This document shows positions 54,075 through 62,579 of a stretch of DNA of 64,000 nt, in pieces. This DNA comes from Streptacidiphilus rugosus AM-16 (GTDB lineage Bacteria; Actinomycetota; Actinomycetes; Streptomycetales; Streptomycetaceae). The stretch is taken from NCBI RefSeq assembly GCF_000744655.1, contig NZ_JQMJ01000003.1:868001-932000 (forward strand). The letters are read 5' to 3'. Position 1 is the stretch's first letter. Each line of letters opens with the position of its first letter. The notes below the pieces were generated by a model. The model saw only the letters and a program-made list of their open reading frames with translations, searched no databases and had not been told where the DNA came from. The translations under genes and the position numbers were made by a program.

Positions 54075-54902
54075 TCAGCTGTCGGAACGGACCAAACGGT
54101 ACGCCGCCCCGGCCACCGCGACGGCGACCCACGCGGCGAACACCCACAGGCCCGTGCCGGGGCTGAGCGCGCCGGAGTAGGTGTGCAGCTTGAAGATCTG
54201 CTGGCCCGCCTCGCCCGGCAGGTACGGGGTGATGTTGGTGTTCCAGCTGCTGGGCAGGATGTCCAGCACGATCGGGAACAGCATCAGCGTGCCGATCAGC
54301 AGCGAGATGCCGCCCGCCACCGAGCGGACCAGCATGCCCAGGGCCGCACCGAAGACGGTGACCAGCGCGAGGTAGAGACCCGCGCCGAACAGGCAGCGCA
54401 GCACGCCGCTCGCGTCGAGCGACAGCGCGGCCGGCTTGCCGGACAGGAAGCCCATACCGCCCAGGAAGGACGCGAACGCGCCGACCGTCGCGACGACGAT
54501 CACGGCGCCGAAGGCGACCAGCAGCTTCGACCAGAGCACCGGGAGGCGCTTGGGCACCGCGGTGAGCGTCGAGCGGATCATGCCGGTCGTGTACTCGCCG
54601 GCGGTGAGCAGCACGCCGAGCACGCCGAGCGCCAGCTGGGCCAGCTCGCTGCTGCGCAGCGCGATGGTGACCGCGTCCTTGGCGTCCGCGCCGGGCCCGT
54701 GCAGGTCGGCCGGGTTGTAGCGGTACGCCGACATGACCCCGATGCCGACCAGGAGCAGCAGGGAGATCCCGAGCGTGATCCAGGTCGAGCGCAGCGAGAG
54801 GAACTTGGACCACTCCGCGCGCAGGACGCGCGGGAAGGTCACCTTGTAGGCCGGCCTGGCCTCGGTCCGCGCCTCGGCGGGTGCCGTCAGGGTCGCGCTC
54901 AT
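54075..54902 (-). CDS. ABC transporter permease (ABC-2 type)
   Basis: 275 residues with six membrane helices. It starts at the ATG that overlaps the ATPase stop (ATGA). TFPRVLRAEWSKFLSLRSTWIT is the usual cytosolic start of these streptomycete permeases, and GEYTTGMIRSTLTAVPKR lies in the first cytosolic loop. It pairs with the upstream ATPase to form an exporter of the bacitracin/lantibiotic or drug type. The histidine kinase gene begins 33 bases downstream. Confidence 0.92.
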   Translation of the reverse strand: MSATLTAPAEARTEARPAYKVTFPRVLRAEWSKFLSLRSTWITLGISLLLLVGIGVMSAYRYNPADLHGPGADAKDAVTIALRSSELAQLALGVLGVLLTAGEYTTGMIRSTLTAVPKRLPVLWSKLLVAFGAVIVVATVGAFASFLGGMGFLSGKPAALSLDASGVLRCLFGAGLYLALVTVFGAALGMLVRSVAGGISLLIGTLMLFPIVLDILPSSWNTNITPYLPGEAGQQIFKLHTYSGALSPGTGLWVFAAWVAVAVAGAAYRLVRSDS

Positions 54903-55819
54903 GCGGCCACACTCCCGTTGCTCCGGTACTCGACGGTGTCCCCGGTCAGCGCCATGAACGCCTCCTCGAGGGAGACCGCCTGGGGGGTCAGCTCGTAGAC
55001 GGCGACGGCGGCGTCCGCCGCGCGCTGTCCGATCTCGCGGGCCGTCAGGCCGTTGACGATCAGCGTCTCCGAGCCGGCCTCGCCGGTGACGGTGACGTCC
55101 GGGCCGAGCAGCAGCTCGCGCAGGCGCGCGGAGTCGGCGGAGACGACCTTGACGCTGTCGCCGCCCGACTGCTCGATGAAGTCGGCGACGGTGGTGTCGG
55201 CGAGCAGCCTGCCCCGGCCGACGATGATCAGGTCGGTGGCGGTCAGCGCCATCTCGCTCATCAGGTGCGAGGAGACGAAGACGGTCCTGCCCTCGGCCGC
55301 GAGGCCGGTGAGCAGGTTGCGGATCCACAGGACACCCTCGGGGTCGAGACCGTTGACCGGCTCGTCCAGCATGATCGTCTGCGGGTCGCCGAGCAGCGCG
55401 GCGGCGATGCCGAGACGCTGACCCATGCCGAGCGAGAACGCGCCCGCCCGCTTCTTGGCGACCTTGCCGAGCCCGGCGAGGTCGATGACCTCGTCCACCC
55501 GGCGGCGCGGGATGCCGTGCGTCAGCGCGAGCGACAGCAGGTGGTGGTAGGCCGAACGGCCGGGGTGGATGGACTTCGCCTCCAGCAGCGCGCCGACCTC
55601 CTGGAGCGGCGCGGCGTGCTGGGCGTAGCGCTTGCCGTTGACGGTCACGCTGCCGCTGGTGGGCGCGTCCAGCCCGAGAATCATGCGCATGGTGGTGGAC
55701 TTCCCGGCCCCGTTCGGGCCGAGGAAGCCGGTGACCACGCCGGGCTTGACGGTGAAGTTCAGACCGTCGACGGCGGTCTTGTCGCCGTAGCGCTTGATCA
55801 GATGCTGGATCTCGATCAC
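54899..55819 (-). CDS. ABC transporter ATP-binding protein
   Basis: 306 residues. All motifs are intact: Walker A GPNGAGKST, Q-loop VGALLEAKSIHPGRSA, signature FSLGMGQRLGIAAALL (LGMGQ, usual in this subgroup), Walker B IMLDEPVNGLDPEG and the switch His in VSSHLMSEM. A C-terminal extension of about 80 residues ends with SLEEAFMALTGDTVEYRS. It belongs to the drug/antibiotic export group (DrrA/BcrA-like). It contrasts with the degenerate ATPase at 51,144-51,902. First gene of a four-gene operon. Confidence 0.95.
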   Translation of the reverse strand: MIEIQHLIKRYGDKTAVDGLNFTVKPGVVTGFLGPNGAGKSTTMRMILGLDAPTSGSVTVNGKRYAQHAAPLQEVGALLEAKSIHPGRSAYHHLLSLALTHGIPRRRVDEVIDLAGLGKVAKKRAGAFSLGMGQRLGIAAALLGDPQTIMLDEPVNGLDPEGVLWIRNLLTGLAAEGRTVFVSSHLMSEMALTATDLIIVGRGRLLADTTVADFIEQSGGDSVKVVSADSARLRELLLGPDVTVTGEAGSETLIVNGLTAREIGQRAADAAVAVYELTPQAVSLEEAFMALTGDTVEYRSNGSVAA

Positions 55820-55932
55820 GGGATCGGTTCCTCCGGGGTCCTGGGCGGGGAGCCCGGACGGTTCCGGAATCCCTGCTCACCACGCTAGGGAGGGCACGGG
55901 CCCCGACCCCCGGCACGACGGGACCGTTCCGA

Positions 55933-55966
55933 AGGGGTGGGTGGTACCGCGGTACCACCCACCCCT
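55933..55966. promoter_or_regulatory. 34-bp perfect palindrome upstream of ABC/two-component operon
   Basis: AGGGGTGGGTGGTACCG followed directly by its exact reverse complement, with no spacer. It is 114 bases before the ATPase start. It may be an operator for the response regulator, or, if the Pro-rich small gene at 55,966 is real, a terminator of that gene. The lack of any loop favours protein binding. Confidence 0.7.
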
Positions 55967-56169
55967 CAGCCCCGAGACGTACCTCTGAGCTGTGAGCGCA
56001 GCTGCCGCAGGCGCCGCAGCAGATCGGCCCGCGAGGGGCCCTGCCCGGCGGGCGGCACGGGAGGAAAGACGGGCGGCGCGGGCCGCCGACGCGGCGGCTC
56101 CGACGCGGCTGGGGGAGGGGGAGCGGAGGGTTCTTCCTTGGATAACGCCGGGTGGCGCGAGACGGACAT
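55966..56169 (-). CDS. Doubtful small Pro-rich protein
   Basis: 67 residues from an ATG at 56169; the frame is open to 56,298. The sequence is Pro-rich (PPPPAASEPPRRRPAPPVFP) and ends in a basic helix (RADLLRRLRQLRSQLRGTSRG). No Shine-Dalgarno is present; the bases before the ATG are pyrimidine-rich. The stop touches the 34-base palindrome. It may be a chance frame in GC-rich DNA. Confidence 0.3.
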   Translation of the reverse strand: MSVSRHPALSKEEPSAPPPPAASEPPRRRPAPPVFPPVPPAGQGPSRADLLRRLRQLRSQLRGTSRG

Positions 56170-56356
56170 GCGCGGGAGGCTAGCAGTCCGGTCTGACACA
56201 ACATCAAACGTGTTGCATCCAGAGCCGTGTTGCACTATCCGGGCGCGCGGGAAGCCACCCGCAGGCGGCTGGTCCTCACCGAACGGGGCCATCCGCATGG
56301 AGGTGGCTTCTCGCGCACGCGGTGAATCGAGCAGAGCCTCGCGGCCCTTTACCGGG

Positions 56357-57385
56357 CTACAGCAGCTCTTCGAGGTAGTTCGGCCGGTCCACCGGAAGCG
56401 CGCCCTCGGGGCGGTAGCGTTCGGTGCTCGCCTCCCAGGCGAAGTAGCCGCGCATCCAGTCGCCCATGGCGTCCGTGTAACGGGCCACCGCTGCGGTCTC
56501 GTTGACGCTCAGCCCCAGCGCGACGCAGATCTCCGGCAGCTCCTCGGCCAGCCGGAAGAACTCGTCCACCATCCACTGCGCCTCCGCGCGCACCAGCGCG
56601 AAGGCCTCCGCCAGCGAGCACTGCCGCTCGTGCTGCACGATCACCGACAGGTTGTAGACGTCGCCGCGCGGCACCTCCTTCGGGTAGGAGTACACGTCGT
56701 TGTTGACCGCGGGCGCGTCACCGGCGAGCCGGCGCATCAGGGTGAGCTGCGGGTTGTGGAAGGCCGACGCCGGCACCTCGCCGAGGCCGTGCCCGCTCAG
56801 GAAGCGTTCCGCCAGGTCCAGCACGGTGTCGACGCCCGACGCGCCGCGGCGCAGCACCAGATAGGCCGCCCTGCTGGGGTAGTCCTCGGCGTGATGGGTG
56901 GCCCGGCCCAGCGCCTCGCTCGGGTGGGCCGAGAAGTAGCCCTCCCAGTGGTAGGCGGCCCTTGCCCGCCAGCGGGCCGACATGCCCTGGCTGCCCCGCC
57001 GCCACAGGTCGGCGAAGGCCGACTCGACCGGGGAGGGGCGCTCCGGCGGCCGGCCGGTGTGCAGGATGGTGATCAGGGGCGCGCAGACCCGGGCCACCTC
57101 GGCGGGGTCCAGGCCGAGATCACCGTCGAACTGGTCGTCGAAGAGGAAGTAGAAGGAGCACTGGTCGACCGCGAGGTTGAGGTCGGCCAGGCCGGCCTCG
57201 GGGAAGCTCGTCGCGGCCAGCTGGGCGATCGCCCAGCGGTCGTAGTGGCGTTGCGCGCTCGCGTCGCGCAGCATGCCGTGCGCGCGCAGCCAGTCGAGGT
57301 TGTGGGCGGCGGCCGCGTCGCGCAGCGGGTTCACCCGCACGCGGCCGGGGACGACTATGGGGTCGCCTGTGTACCGTGCGTTCAC
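56357..57385 (-). CDS. Class I terpene cyclase (sesquiterpene synthase-like)
   Basis: 342 residues from a GTG with GAGGAGG upstream. The metal-binding motifs are complete: the aspartate-rich DDQFD at residues 83-87 and the NSE motif NDVYSYPKE at 229-237. The C-terminal Arg-Tyr pair lies in STERYRP. The length fits bacterial sesquiterpene cyclases, which ionise farnesyl diphosphate and close the ring. It is not the geosmin or methylisoborneol type: there is only one domain and no long Pro-rich N-terminus. The product cannot be predicted. No P450 or prenyltransferase lies beside it, so the product may be an unmodified volatile. It diverges from a large LAL-like regulator. Confidence 0.93.
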   Translation of the reverse strand: MNARYTGDPIVVPGRVRVNPLRDAAAAHNLDWLRAHGMLRDASAQRHYDRWAIAQLAATSFPEAGLADLNLAVDQCSFYFLFDDQFDGDLGLDPAEVARVCAPLITILHTGRPPERPSPVESAFADLWRRGSQGMSARWRARAAYHWEGYFSAHPSEALGRATHHAEDYPSRAAYLVLRRGASGVDTVLDLAERFLSGHGLGEVPASAFHNPQLTLMRRLAGDAPAVNNDVYSYPKEVPRGDVYNLSVIVQHERQCSLAEAFALVRAEAQWMVDEFFRLAEELPEICVALGLSVNETAAVARYTDAMGDWMRGYFAWEASTERYRPEGALPVDRPNYLEELL

Positions 57386-57825
57386 GAGGCTCGTCCTCCT
57401 CTGCCTTGATGCGGCAGTGCCTTGATACGGCAGTGCCTTGATGCAGCAGTGCCCTGGCGCAGCTCCGCCCTGGTGCGGCGATGCCCAGGTGATGCGGGCT
57501 CGTGGTCCCCCCCAGCGAGCCGAACTCTGTGAACCGCGACCCTCGCGATCGAGGACCGACGCTACCTGAACCGATCATTCCTGATGAGAGATCAGTCGGC
57601 CATATGCTCAATTATCAACGAGAGTTGGCGAAAGTGGTCGGTCTCGCTCCCTGTGCGCCCCCGCAACGCTCCCACCTGCGCCCCCGCCCGCATCGGCCCC
57701 CGGCGCGGAACAGCGATCCCCGCCGCGGCCGATCCGCCCGGATCCGCCGATGGGCCCCCGCACCCCGTCTGCGCTGGCTAATCTCGAAACGGAGAAGCGA
57801 AGAACCGGCAGGAGCGGAGCGAGCC
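57386..57825. other. Divergent intergenic region of cyclase and LAL regulator
   Basis: 440 bases. The cyclase-proximal part is a 16-base tandem repeat. The central part (57,500-57,620) is AT-richer and contains the inverted pair TGATCGG/CCGATCA-like bases (GAACCGATCATTCC). The regulator frame is open back to 57,502, but the N-terminal extension is Arg/Pro-rich and unlike the family. Confidence 0.55.
57402..57497. repeat. 16-bp tandem repeat in terpene cyclase leader
   Basis: Three near-identical units at 57402, 57418 and 57434 (TGCCTTGATGCGGCAG with one change each), then three degenerate units at 57450, 57466 and 57482 (TGCCCTGGCGCAGCTC and similar). Each unit carries TGCC...GGCA, a short inverted repeat, so the array could form serial hairpins in the cyclase mRNA leader. 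Confidence 0.85.
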
Positions 57826-60762
57826 GTGGACGAGCGTCAGCTCTACGAGCGCGAGGAATCGATCGGGTTGGGCGAGCGCGCTCTGCGCCGGCTGCGCGCG
57901 GACGCGGCAGCGGGCGACACCAGCCCCGGCGGGCTGCTGCTCTACCGGGGGCGCGCGGGCATCGGCAAGACCAGCCTGATCAACCGGCTGCGCAACGCCG
58001 CCAACTCCGACCCCGACGGCCAACTGCTCCTCTACGCCCGCGCCGGTGAGCAGCAGTCGGGCGCGGCCTTCCACGTCGCGCGGCAGCTGCTGCAGCCGGC
58101 CTTGGCCAAGATGTCCGATACCGAGCGTCGTGAACTCTTCATCGGCTGGTACGACATAGCCGCGCCCGCCCTCGGACTGGTCCCGCCGGACCCGACCCGG
58201 CAGGCCGACCCGCTCGGTGTCCAGGAGGCGCTGAGCCTGGTCGTCACCCAGCTCTCCGTCAACCGTGGCCCGGTCGTGCTCGTCGTCGACGACCTGCACT
58301 GGGCCGACCAGGAGTCGCTGGCCTGGCTGACCGGCTACCTGGGTCAGATCTCCCCGCTCCCGCTGCTCGCCGCGCTCTCCTACCGCGCCGAGTCGCTGCC
58401 GGAGTCCGTCGAGGCGGGCCTGCGGCACGAGGTCCGCGAACTGGGTGGGCGCGGCCAGGTGATCGAACTGGCCAAGCTCAGCCCCGCCGCCGTCGACGCC
58501 ATGGTCCGCTCGCGGCTCGGCGAGGACGCCGACGACATGTTCTGCCGCACCTGCTGGTCGATCACCGACGGGAACCCCCTCGCGGTCAGCAGCCTGATCG
58601 AGCGTCTGGTCGAGCAGAAGATCGAGGCGATCGACGAGAACAGCGAGCAACTGCGCAGTCTCGTCGCGCTCAGCAGCGGCCAGGAGATCGGCCGCCGCCT
58701 GGAGCGCTTCGGCACGGACGTGCAGCGGACGGCGTTCGCCGCCGCGGTCCTCGACACGCCCTTCGACCTGGAGCTGATCTCCCGGGTCGCCGGGCTGCCG
58801 CTGAACCAGGCCGAGACCGCCGTCGACAAGCTCATCGGCGACCAGATCTTCACCAGGAACGGCCGCGAGTTCACCTTCACCCACCCGACCATCGCCACCG
58901 CCGTGTACCAGTCGATCAAGTTCCCGGCGATGCGGACCAGCATCCACAGCAAGGCCGCCGACGAGGTGCTCGCCTCCGGCAAGGGCGGCATGGCCGCCGC
59001 CTCGCGCCACCTGATCCAGCTGCACCCCGAGGACAACCAGCTCGTCGTCGAGCAGCTGCGGCAGGCCGCCCACGAGCACCTGGCGATGGGCGCGCCCGAG
59101 GCCGCCAGGCGCTGCCTGGAGCGTGCGCTGCAGGAGCCGCCGGGCGAGGACGACATCGCCGACATCCGCTTCGAACTGGCCGGCGCCGCGCTGCTGATCG
59201 ACCCGGACTGCACCGTCAACCAGCTCAGGCTGGCCCTCGCCGAGGTGCCGGGGCTCGACCCGGTGCGCAGGGAGACGGCCACGATGCGCCTGGGCCAGGC
59301 GCTCACCCACACCAACCGGGTGCAGGAAGCCGTCGAGGTGACCGGGGCCGAGATCGAGCGGATGGCAGAGGGGCCGGGGCGGACCAGGCTGCAGGCCGGC
59401 TCCTTCATGTGGCGGATGCTGCTGCGCAACGAGGTGGGCGGCAGGGAGACCTCCCGCCAGCTGGAGCTGCTGGCGGCGCAGCACCGTCTCGGCAGGGACC
59501 CCGAGTCCCGCGCGGTCCAGGTGCTGCGCGCCTGGGACCTGACCATGCGCGGAGAGAACTCCGTGGAGGCGCTCGCGCTGGCCGACCGCGGCCTGGAGGC
59601 GGGCCTCCCCGCGGAGGGCCTCGGCTGGACCAACAAGACCTGGGGCTTCGAGATCCCGGTCATGCTCGGCGTCACCTACATCTACAACGACCGCCTCGAC
59701 CGCGCCCGCGACCTCTTCGCCGACGCGGCCCGCGAGTTCGAGCTGATGGGCTGGAGCGGCGGCCACCTGGGCTTCGCCGTCTACCTCCAGGCACTGGTGC
59801 TGTTCCGGATGGGCAAGCTGGTCGACGCCGAGAAGTACCTCAGGCCGACGCTGCGCAAGTCCGACCGGCTGGGCAAGGGCTCGCCGCTGCAGTGGGACCT
59901 GGTCGCGGTGCTGTGCGACACCCTGCTGGCCCAGGGCCGGACCAAGGATGCGGTCAGGCTCGCCGAGGACTACGACTTCCGCCCCGGCCTCTACCCGCCC
60001 GCCGCGGTGCTGCCCGACGCGCCCGCGCTCCACGGCCGGCTGCTGCTGGCCCAGGGCCGCAAGAAGGAGGCGGCGACCGCGCTGGAGCAGGCCGGCGAGG
60101 AGCTGGACGCGCGCGGCTGGCAGAACACGGTCTGGTCGCCCTGGCTCAGCCACCTCGCCCTCGCGGTGGCGGACACCGACCCGGGGCGGGCCCGTTCGCT
60201 GGCCGCCGAGGCCTACAAGCGCGCCACCCGGGCCGGCACGAACTCCGGGGAGGGCATGGCCCTGCGCTACTGCGCCCGCGTCGCGGAGCCCGGCAAGGAG
60301 CTCGGTCTGCTGCGCGACGCGGTCGACGCGCTGGGGCAGTCGCCCGCGGCGTACCAGTACGCGATGGCGCTGGTCGACTACGGCGCCGCGCTCCGCCGCG
60401 ACGGTCGGCTCCGCGAGGCGGTGGGCGTGCTGGAGCAGGGCCTCGACATCGCCCGCGACTGCGGCGCGACCGGCCTGGCCGACCGCGCCCGCCGCGAGCT
60501 GCAGGCCGCCGGCGTCAACCCGCACCGCCTCCGTCCGCTGCCCTCCCGCGATCTCACCAACCACCAGCTGCTCGCCGCGCAGCTGACGGCCGAGGGCCGG
60601 GACCTCAACGCCGTGGCCGAGTCGCTCTCGGTCACCCCGCTGCGGGTCTCCGAGCTGCTGGCCGCGGTCTACCGCACGCTGGGCACCAACCCGCAGGGCC
60701 TCGCGGAGACCCTGCGGAACGACCCCGGTCTGCAGGGTGGCGAGCCGGCGGGTCCGGAATAG
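57826..60762 (+). CDS. LAL-type AAA ATPase transcriptional regulator with degenerate HTH
   Basis: 978 residues from a GTG at 57826 with GGAGCGAG upstream; this start gives VDERQLYEREESIGLGERAL, the usual LAL N-terminus. Walker A is GRAGIGKT at residues 42-49 and Walker B is VVLVVDDLHWAD. A long helical TPR-like region (about 380-900) follows. LAL proteins end in a LuxR helix-turn-helix. Here the last part (HQLLAAQLTAEGRDLNAVAESLSVTPLRVSELLAAVYRTL) keeps the outline but lacks the normal LT.RE..V and S..TVK..H residues. It probably controls the divergent terpene cyclase. Confidence 0.88.
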   Translation: MDERQLYEREESIGLGERALRRLRADAAAGDTSPGGLLLYRGRAGIGKTSLINRLRNAANSDPDGQLLLYARAGEQQSGAAFHVARQLLQPALAKMSDTERRELFIGWYDIAAPALGLVPPDPTRQADPLGVQEALSLVVTQLSVNRGPVVLVVDDLHWADQESLAWLTGYLGQISPLPLLAALSYRAESLPESVEAGLRHEVRELGGRGQVIELAKLSPAAVDAMVRSRLGEDADDMFCRTCWSITDGNPLAVSSLIERLVEQKIEAIDENSEQLRSLVALSSGQEIGRRLERFGTDVQRTAFAAAVLDTPFDLELISRVAGLPLNQAETAVDKLIGDQIFTRNGREFTFTHPTIATAVYQSIKFPAMRTSIHSKAADEVLASGKGGMAAASRHLIQLHPEDNQLVVEQLRQAAHEHLAMGAPEAARRCLERALQEPPGEDDIADIRFELAGAALLIDPDCTVNQLRLALAEVPGLDPVRRETATMRLGQALTHTNRVQEAVEVTGAEIERMAEGPGRTRLQAGSFMWRMLLRNEVGGRETSRQLELLAAQHRLGRDPESRAVQVLRAWDLTMRGENSVEALALADRGLEAGLPAEGLGWTNKTWGFEIPVMLGVTYIYNDRLDRARDLFADAAREFELMGWSGGHLGFAVYLQALVLFRMGKLVDAEKYLRPTLRKSDRLGKGSPLQWDLVAVLCDTLLAQGRTKDAVRLAEDYDFRPGLYPPAAVLPDAPALHGRLLLAQGRKKEAATALEQAGEELDARGWQNTVWSPWLSHLALAVADTDPGRARSLAAEAYKRATRAGTNSGEGMALRYCARVAEPGKELGLLRDAVDALGQSPAAYQYAMALVDYGAALRRDGRLREAVGVLEQGLDIARDCGATGLADRARRELQAAGVNPHRLRPLPSRDLTNHQLLAAQLTAEGRDLNAVAESLSVTPLRVSELLAAVYRTLGTNPQGLAETLRNDPGLQGGEPAGPE

Positions 60763-60829
60763 GGTGGTTGCGATCCCCGTTGTGGTGCACAGGCCGCGAA
60801 CGACGCAGCCGGAAGGCAGGTAGCAGGTC

Positions 60830-61195
60830 ATGGCCACCGTCGAGCTGACCAAGGACAACTTCAACGAGGTCGTGGAGAAGAACGACTTCGTACTGATCGA
60901 CTTCTGGGCGTCCTGGTGCGGCCCGTGCCGGATGTTCGCGCCTGTCTACGACAAGGCCTCCGAGCAGCATGACGACCTGGTCTTCGCCAAGGTCGACACC
61001 GAGGCCCAGCAGGAGCTGGCCGCGGCCTTCGACATCCGCTCGATCCCGACCCTGATGGTCATCCGCGACCGCACGGTCATCTTCGCCCAGCCCGGCGCGC
61101 TGCCCGCGCCGGCACTGGAGGAAGTGATCAAGCAGTCCCGCGCGGTAGACATGGACGAGGTCCGCGCGAAGGTCGCCGAGCAGCAGGAGGGCTGA
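60830..61195 (+). CDS. Thioredoxin
   Basis: 121 residues. The active site is FWASWCGPCRMFAPV (WCGPC) and the cis-proline is in SIPTLMVI. The N-terminus MATVELTKDNFNEVV is that of a streptomycete TrxA paralogue. It carries a C-terminal extension of about 12 residues ending in EQQEG. It reduces disulphides in cytosolic proteins with thioredoxin reductase. It lies 67 bases after the LAL regulator, probably with its own promoter, and a large hairpin follows. Confidence 0.95.
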   Translation: MATVELTKDNFNEVVEKNDFVLIDFWASWCGPCRMFAPVYDKASEQHDDLVFAKVDTEAQQELAAAFDIRSIPTLMVIRDRTVIFAQPGALPAPALEEVIKQSRAVDMDEVRAKVAEQQEG

Positions 61196-61228
61196 CACAG
61201 GTCAGTCGCACTCGCCCAGCCGCACTCC

Positions 61229-61277
61229 CTCAGGGGCGCGAGGACTGCTTGATCAGGCAGTTCCTCGCGCCCCTGAG
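61229..61277. terminator. Bidirectional terminator between thioredoxin and TetR genes
   Basis: CTCAGGGGCGCGAGGA pairs perfectly with TCCTCGCGCCCCTGAG (16 bp). An inner CTGC/GCAG extends the stem. It lies between convergent genes. Confidence 0.9.
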
Positions 61278-61286
61278 ACGTTGCCG

Positions 61287-61889
61287 CTAACCCCGTGCCG
61301 ACCAGTTCCGCTGCGGCCGGTACTCCACCAGCGTCAGGGCCAGTTCCACGTGCCGGTCTATCAGCGCGTCCAGGGAGAGCTGCCCGTCCGCGCGGTACCA
61401 CTGGGAGACCGCGTTGCACATCGCGATGACCCCGCGACGGGCCTCGTCGGGGAACGGGGTGTGGAAGTCGCCGGAGGCGACGCCCGCGTCGATCGGGTCG
61501 CGGAAGTAGTTCGTCGCCTCCGCCTGCCGACGGCTGTAGCGCTCCAGCCGGTCGGGGTCCAGGCTCCGCTCCTCCAGCAGCAGGATGTTGCTGCGCATCG
61601 CGTGTTCGCCGCGGAAGCGCGTCGTCGCTGCGACCACCGCGCTGAGCCGGTCGGACGGCGAGTCGCCCACGCGTCCCAGCTCCTCCGCGACCGCGGCCGT
61701 GTACCGGTCCATGCCCTCGTCCAGCAGCGCGTGCAGCAGTTCCTGCTTGCCGGAGTAGTAGTGGTACATCGCCGAAAGGCTCATGCCCGCCCGCGCGGCG
61801 ATGTTCCGGATCGAGGCGCTGCCGAACCCCCGCTCGGCGAACTCCTGCCGGGCGGCTTCGAGCAGCGCGGTCTGGCCGGCAGGGCGCAT
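61287..61889 (-). CDS. TetR-family transcriptional regulator
   Basis: 200 residues; the ATG at 61889 has AAGGA eight bases upstream, and the frame is open to 61,919. The DNA-binding domain is TALLEAARQEFAERGFGSASIRNIAARAGMSLSAMYHYYSGKQELLHALL. The C-terminal domain (YRADGQLSLDALIDRHVELAL) resembles KstR2/FadR-type regulators of CoA-thioester or steroid breakdown. Divergent from a DUF35 protein gene, with two GATCGTTCG sites between. Confidence 0.9.
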   Translation of the reverse strand: MRPAGQTALLEAARQEFAERGFGSASIRNIAARAGMSLSAMYHYYSGKQELLHALLDEGMDRYTAAVAEELGRVGDSPSDRLSAVVAATTRFRGEHAMRSNILLLEERSLDPDRLERYSRRQAEATNYFRDPIDAGVASGDFHTPFPDEARRGVIAMCNAVSQWYRADGQLSLDALIDRHVELALTLVEYRPQRNWSARG

Positions 61890-61934
61890 CAAGCCTGTCC
61901 TTCTCTGGTCGAGTCGCACGCGTCGAGTCGAACT

Positions 61935-61947
61935 GAGCGATCGTTCG
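61935..61947. promoter_or_regulatory. Candidate TetR site A
   Basis: GAGCGATCGTTCG, sharing CGATCGTTCG with site B. It lies 46 bases before the TetR start. Confidence 0.55.
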
Positions 61948-62008
61948 GCGATTCTACGCAGAATTCCCGCCGCAGCCCTACTGGACAGCGTCGGGATTCG
62001 ACTCTAAC

Positions 62009-62022
62009 TTAACGATCGTTCG
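62009..62022. promoter_or_regulatory. Candidate TetR site B
   Basis: TTAACGATCGTTCG contains the perfect palindrome AACGATCGTT, 23 bases before the DUF35 gene. It is 74 bases from site A. Confidence 0.6.
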
Positions 62023-62044
62023 TGAAGGTTGGAGGAGGCAACTG

Positions 62045-62431
62045 ATGACGATCGCCACGCCGCCCAGCGCCGATCCGGCCGAGATCTACCGGGAGGGCCT
62101 CGCCCACGGCGAGCTGCGCTACCAGCGCTGCCAGTGGTGCTCCACCCGCTTCGCGAGCGTCAGCCTGCTCTGCGCCACCTGCGGCGGCTCCGACTTCGTC
62201 TGGGAGCTCAGCAGCGGACAGGGGAAGATCCACGCCCTCCCTCGCGCCGCCCTCGCGCCGGACCGGCAGGAGTGCACCGCCGTCGTCGAGCTGGACGAGG
62301 GCTTCCGGATGCGCGCCCAGCTCGCGCCGACCCCCGCGCACCGGATCTGGCAGGGCGCCCCCGTGCGGCTCGAGGTCGCCGAGACCTGCGACGGTTCGCT
62401 GCGCCCCGTCTTCCGTCCGGTGGCCGCCTGA
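62045..62431 (+). CDS. DUF35-type Zn-ribbon/OB-fold protein
   Basis: 128 residues from an ATG with GGAGGAGG upstream. An N-terminal helix (DPAEIYREGLAHGELRYQRC) leads into a zinc ribbon with CQWC...CATC (CxxC pairs), then an OB-fold (about residues 55-125). These proteins usually act with a thiolase or hydroxymethylglutaryl-CoA synthase-like enzyme as an acyl-CoA-binding subunit. No such partner gene is in the window. The gene is probably controlled by the divergent TetR. Confidence 0.88.
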   Translation: MTIATPPSADPAEIYREGLAHGELRYQRCQWCSTRFASVSLLCATCGGSDFVWELSSGQGKIHALPRAALAPDRQECTAVVELDEGFRMRAQLAPTPAHRIWQGAPVRLEVAETCDGSLRPVFRPVAA

Positions 62432-62579
62432 CCCCCGCCGATCGGCTGGTTGAAGACCCGACCTGCGATCTGCAACCCTCTGCACGCTGACTACGTCCTT
62501 CGAGACGCGCCACAGCAGCACCGGGCCTGCACTCACCGCGCTCGGCCACACCGAGCCCGTGACGGATCGAGGGATCGTC

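Larger units (their letters stand above)
55820..56356. other. Gap with palindrome and a doubtful small gene
   Basis: 537 bases between the ABC ATPase start and the terpene cyclase stop. It contains the 34-base palindrome, a possible -10 (TAGCGT on the minus strand near 55,885) for the ABC operon and a doubtful Pro-rich small gene. The rest (56,170-56,356) shows nothing beyond the AT-richer ACATCAAACGTGTTGCATC near 56,200. Confidence 0.5.

Noticed and set aside
57402..57497. CRISPR array
   Set aside because: The units are 16 bases with no spacers and no cas genes are near; it is a simple tandem repeat.
57502..57825. 108-residue N-terminal extension of the LAL regulator
   Set aside because: Arg/Pro-rich and unlike the family; the GTG at 57,826 has a Shine-Dalgarno and gives the expected N-terminus.
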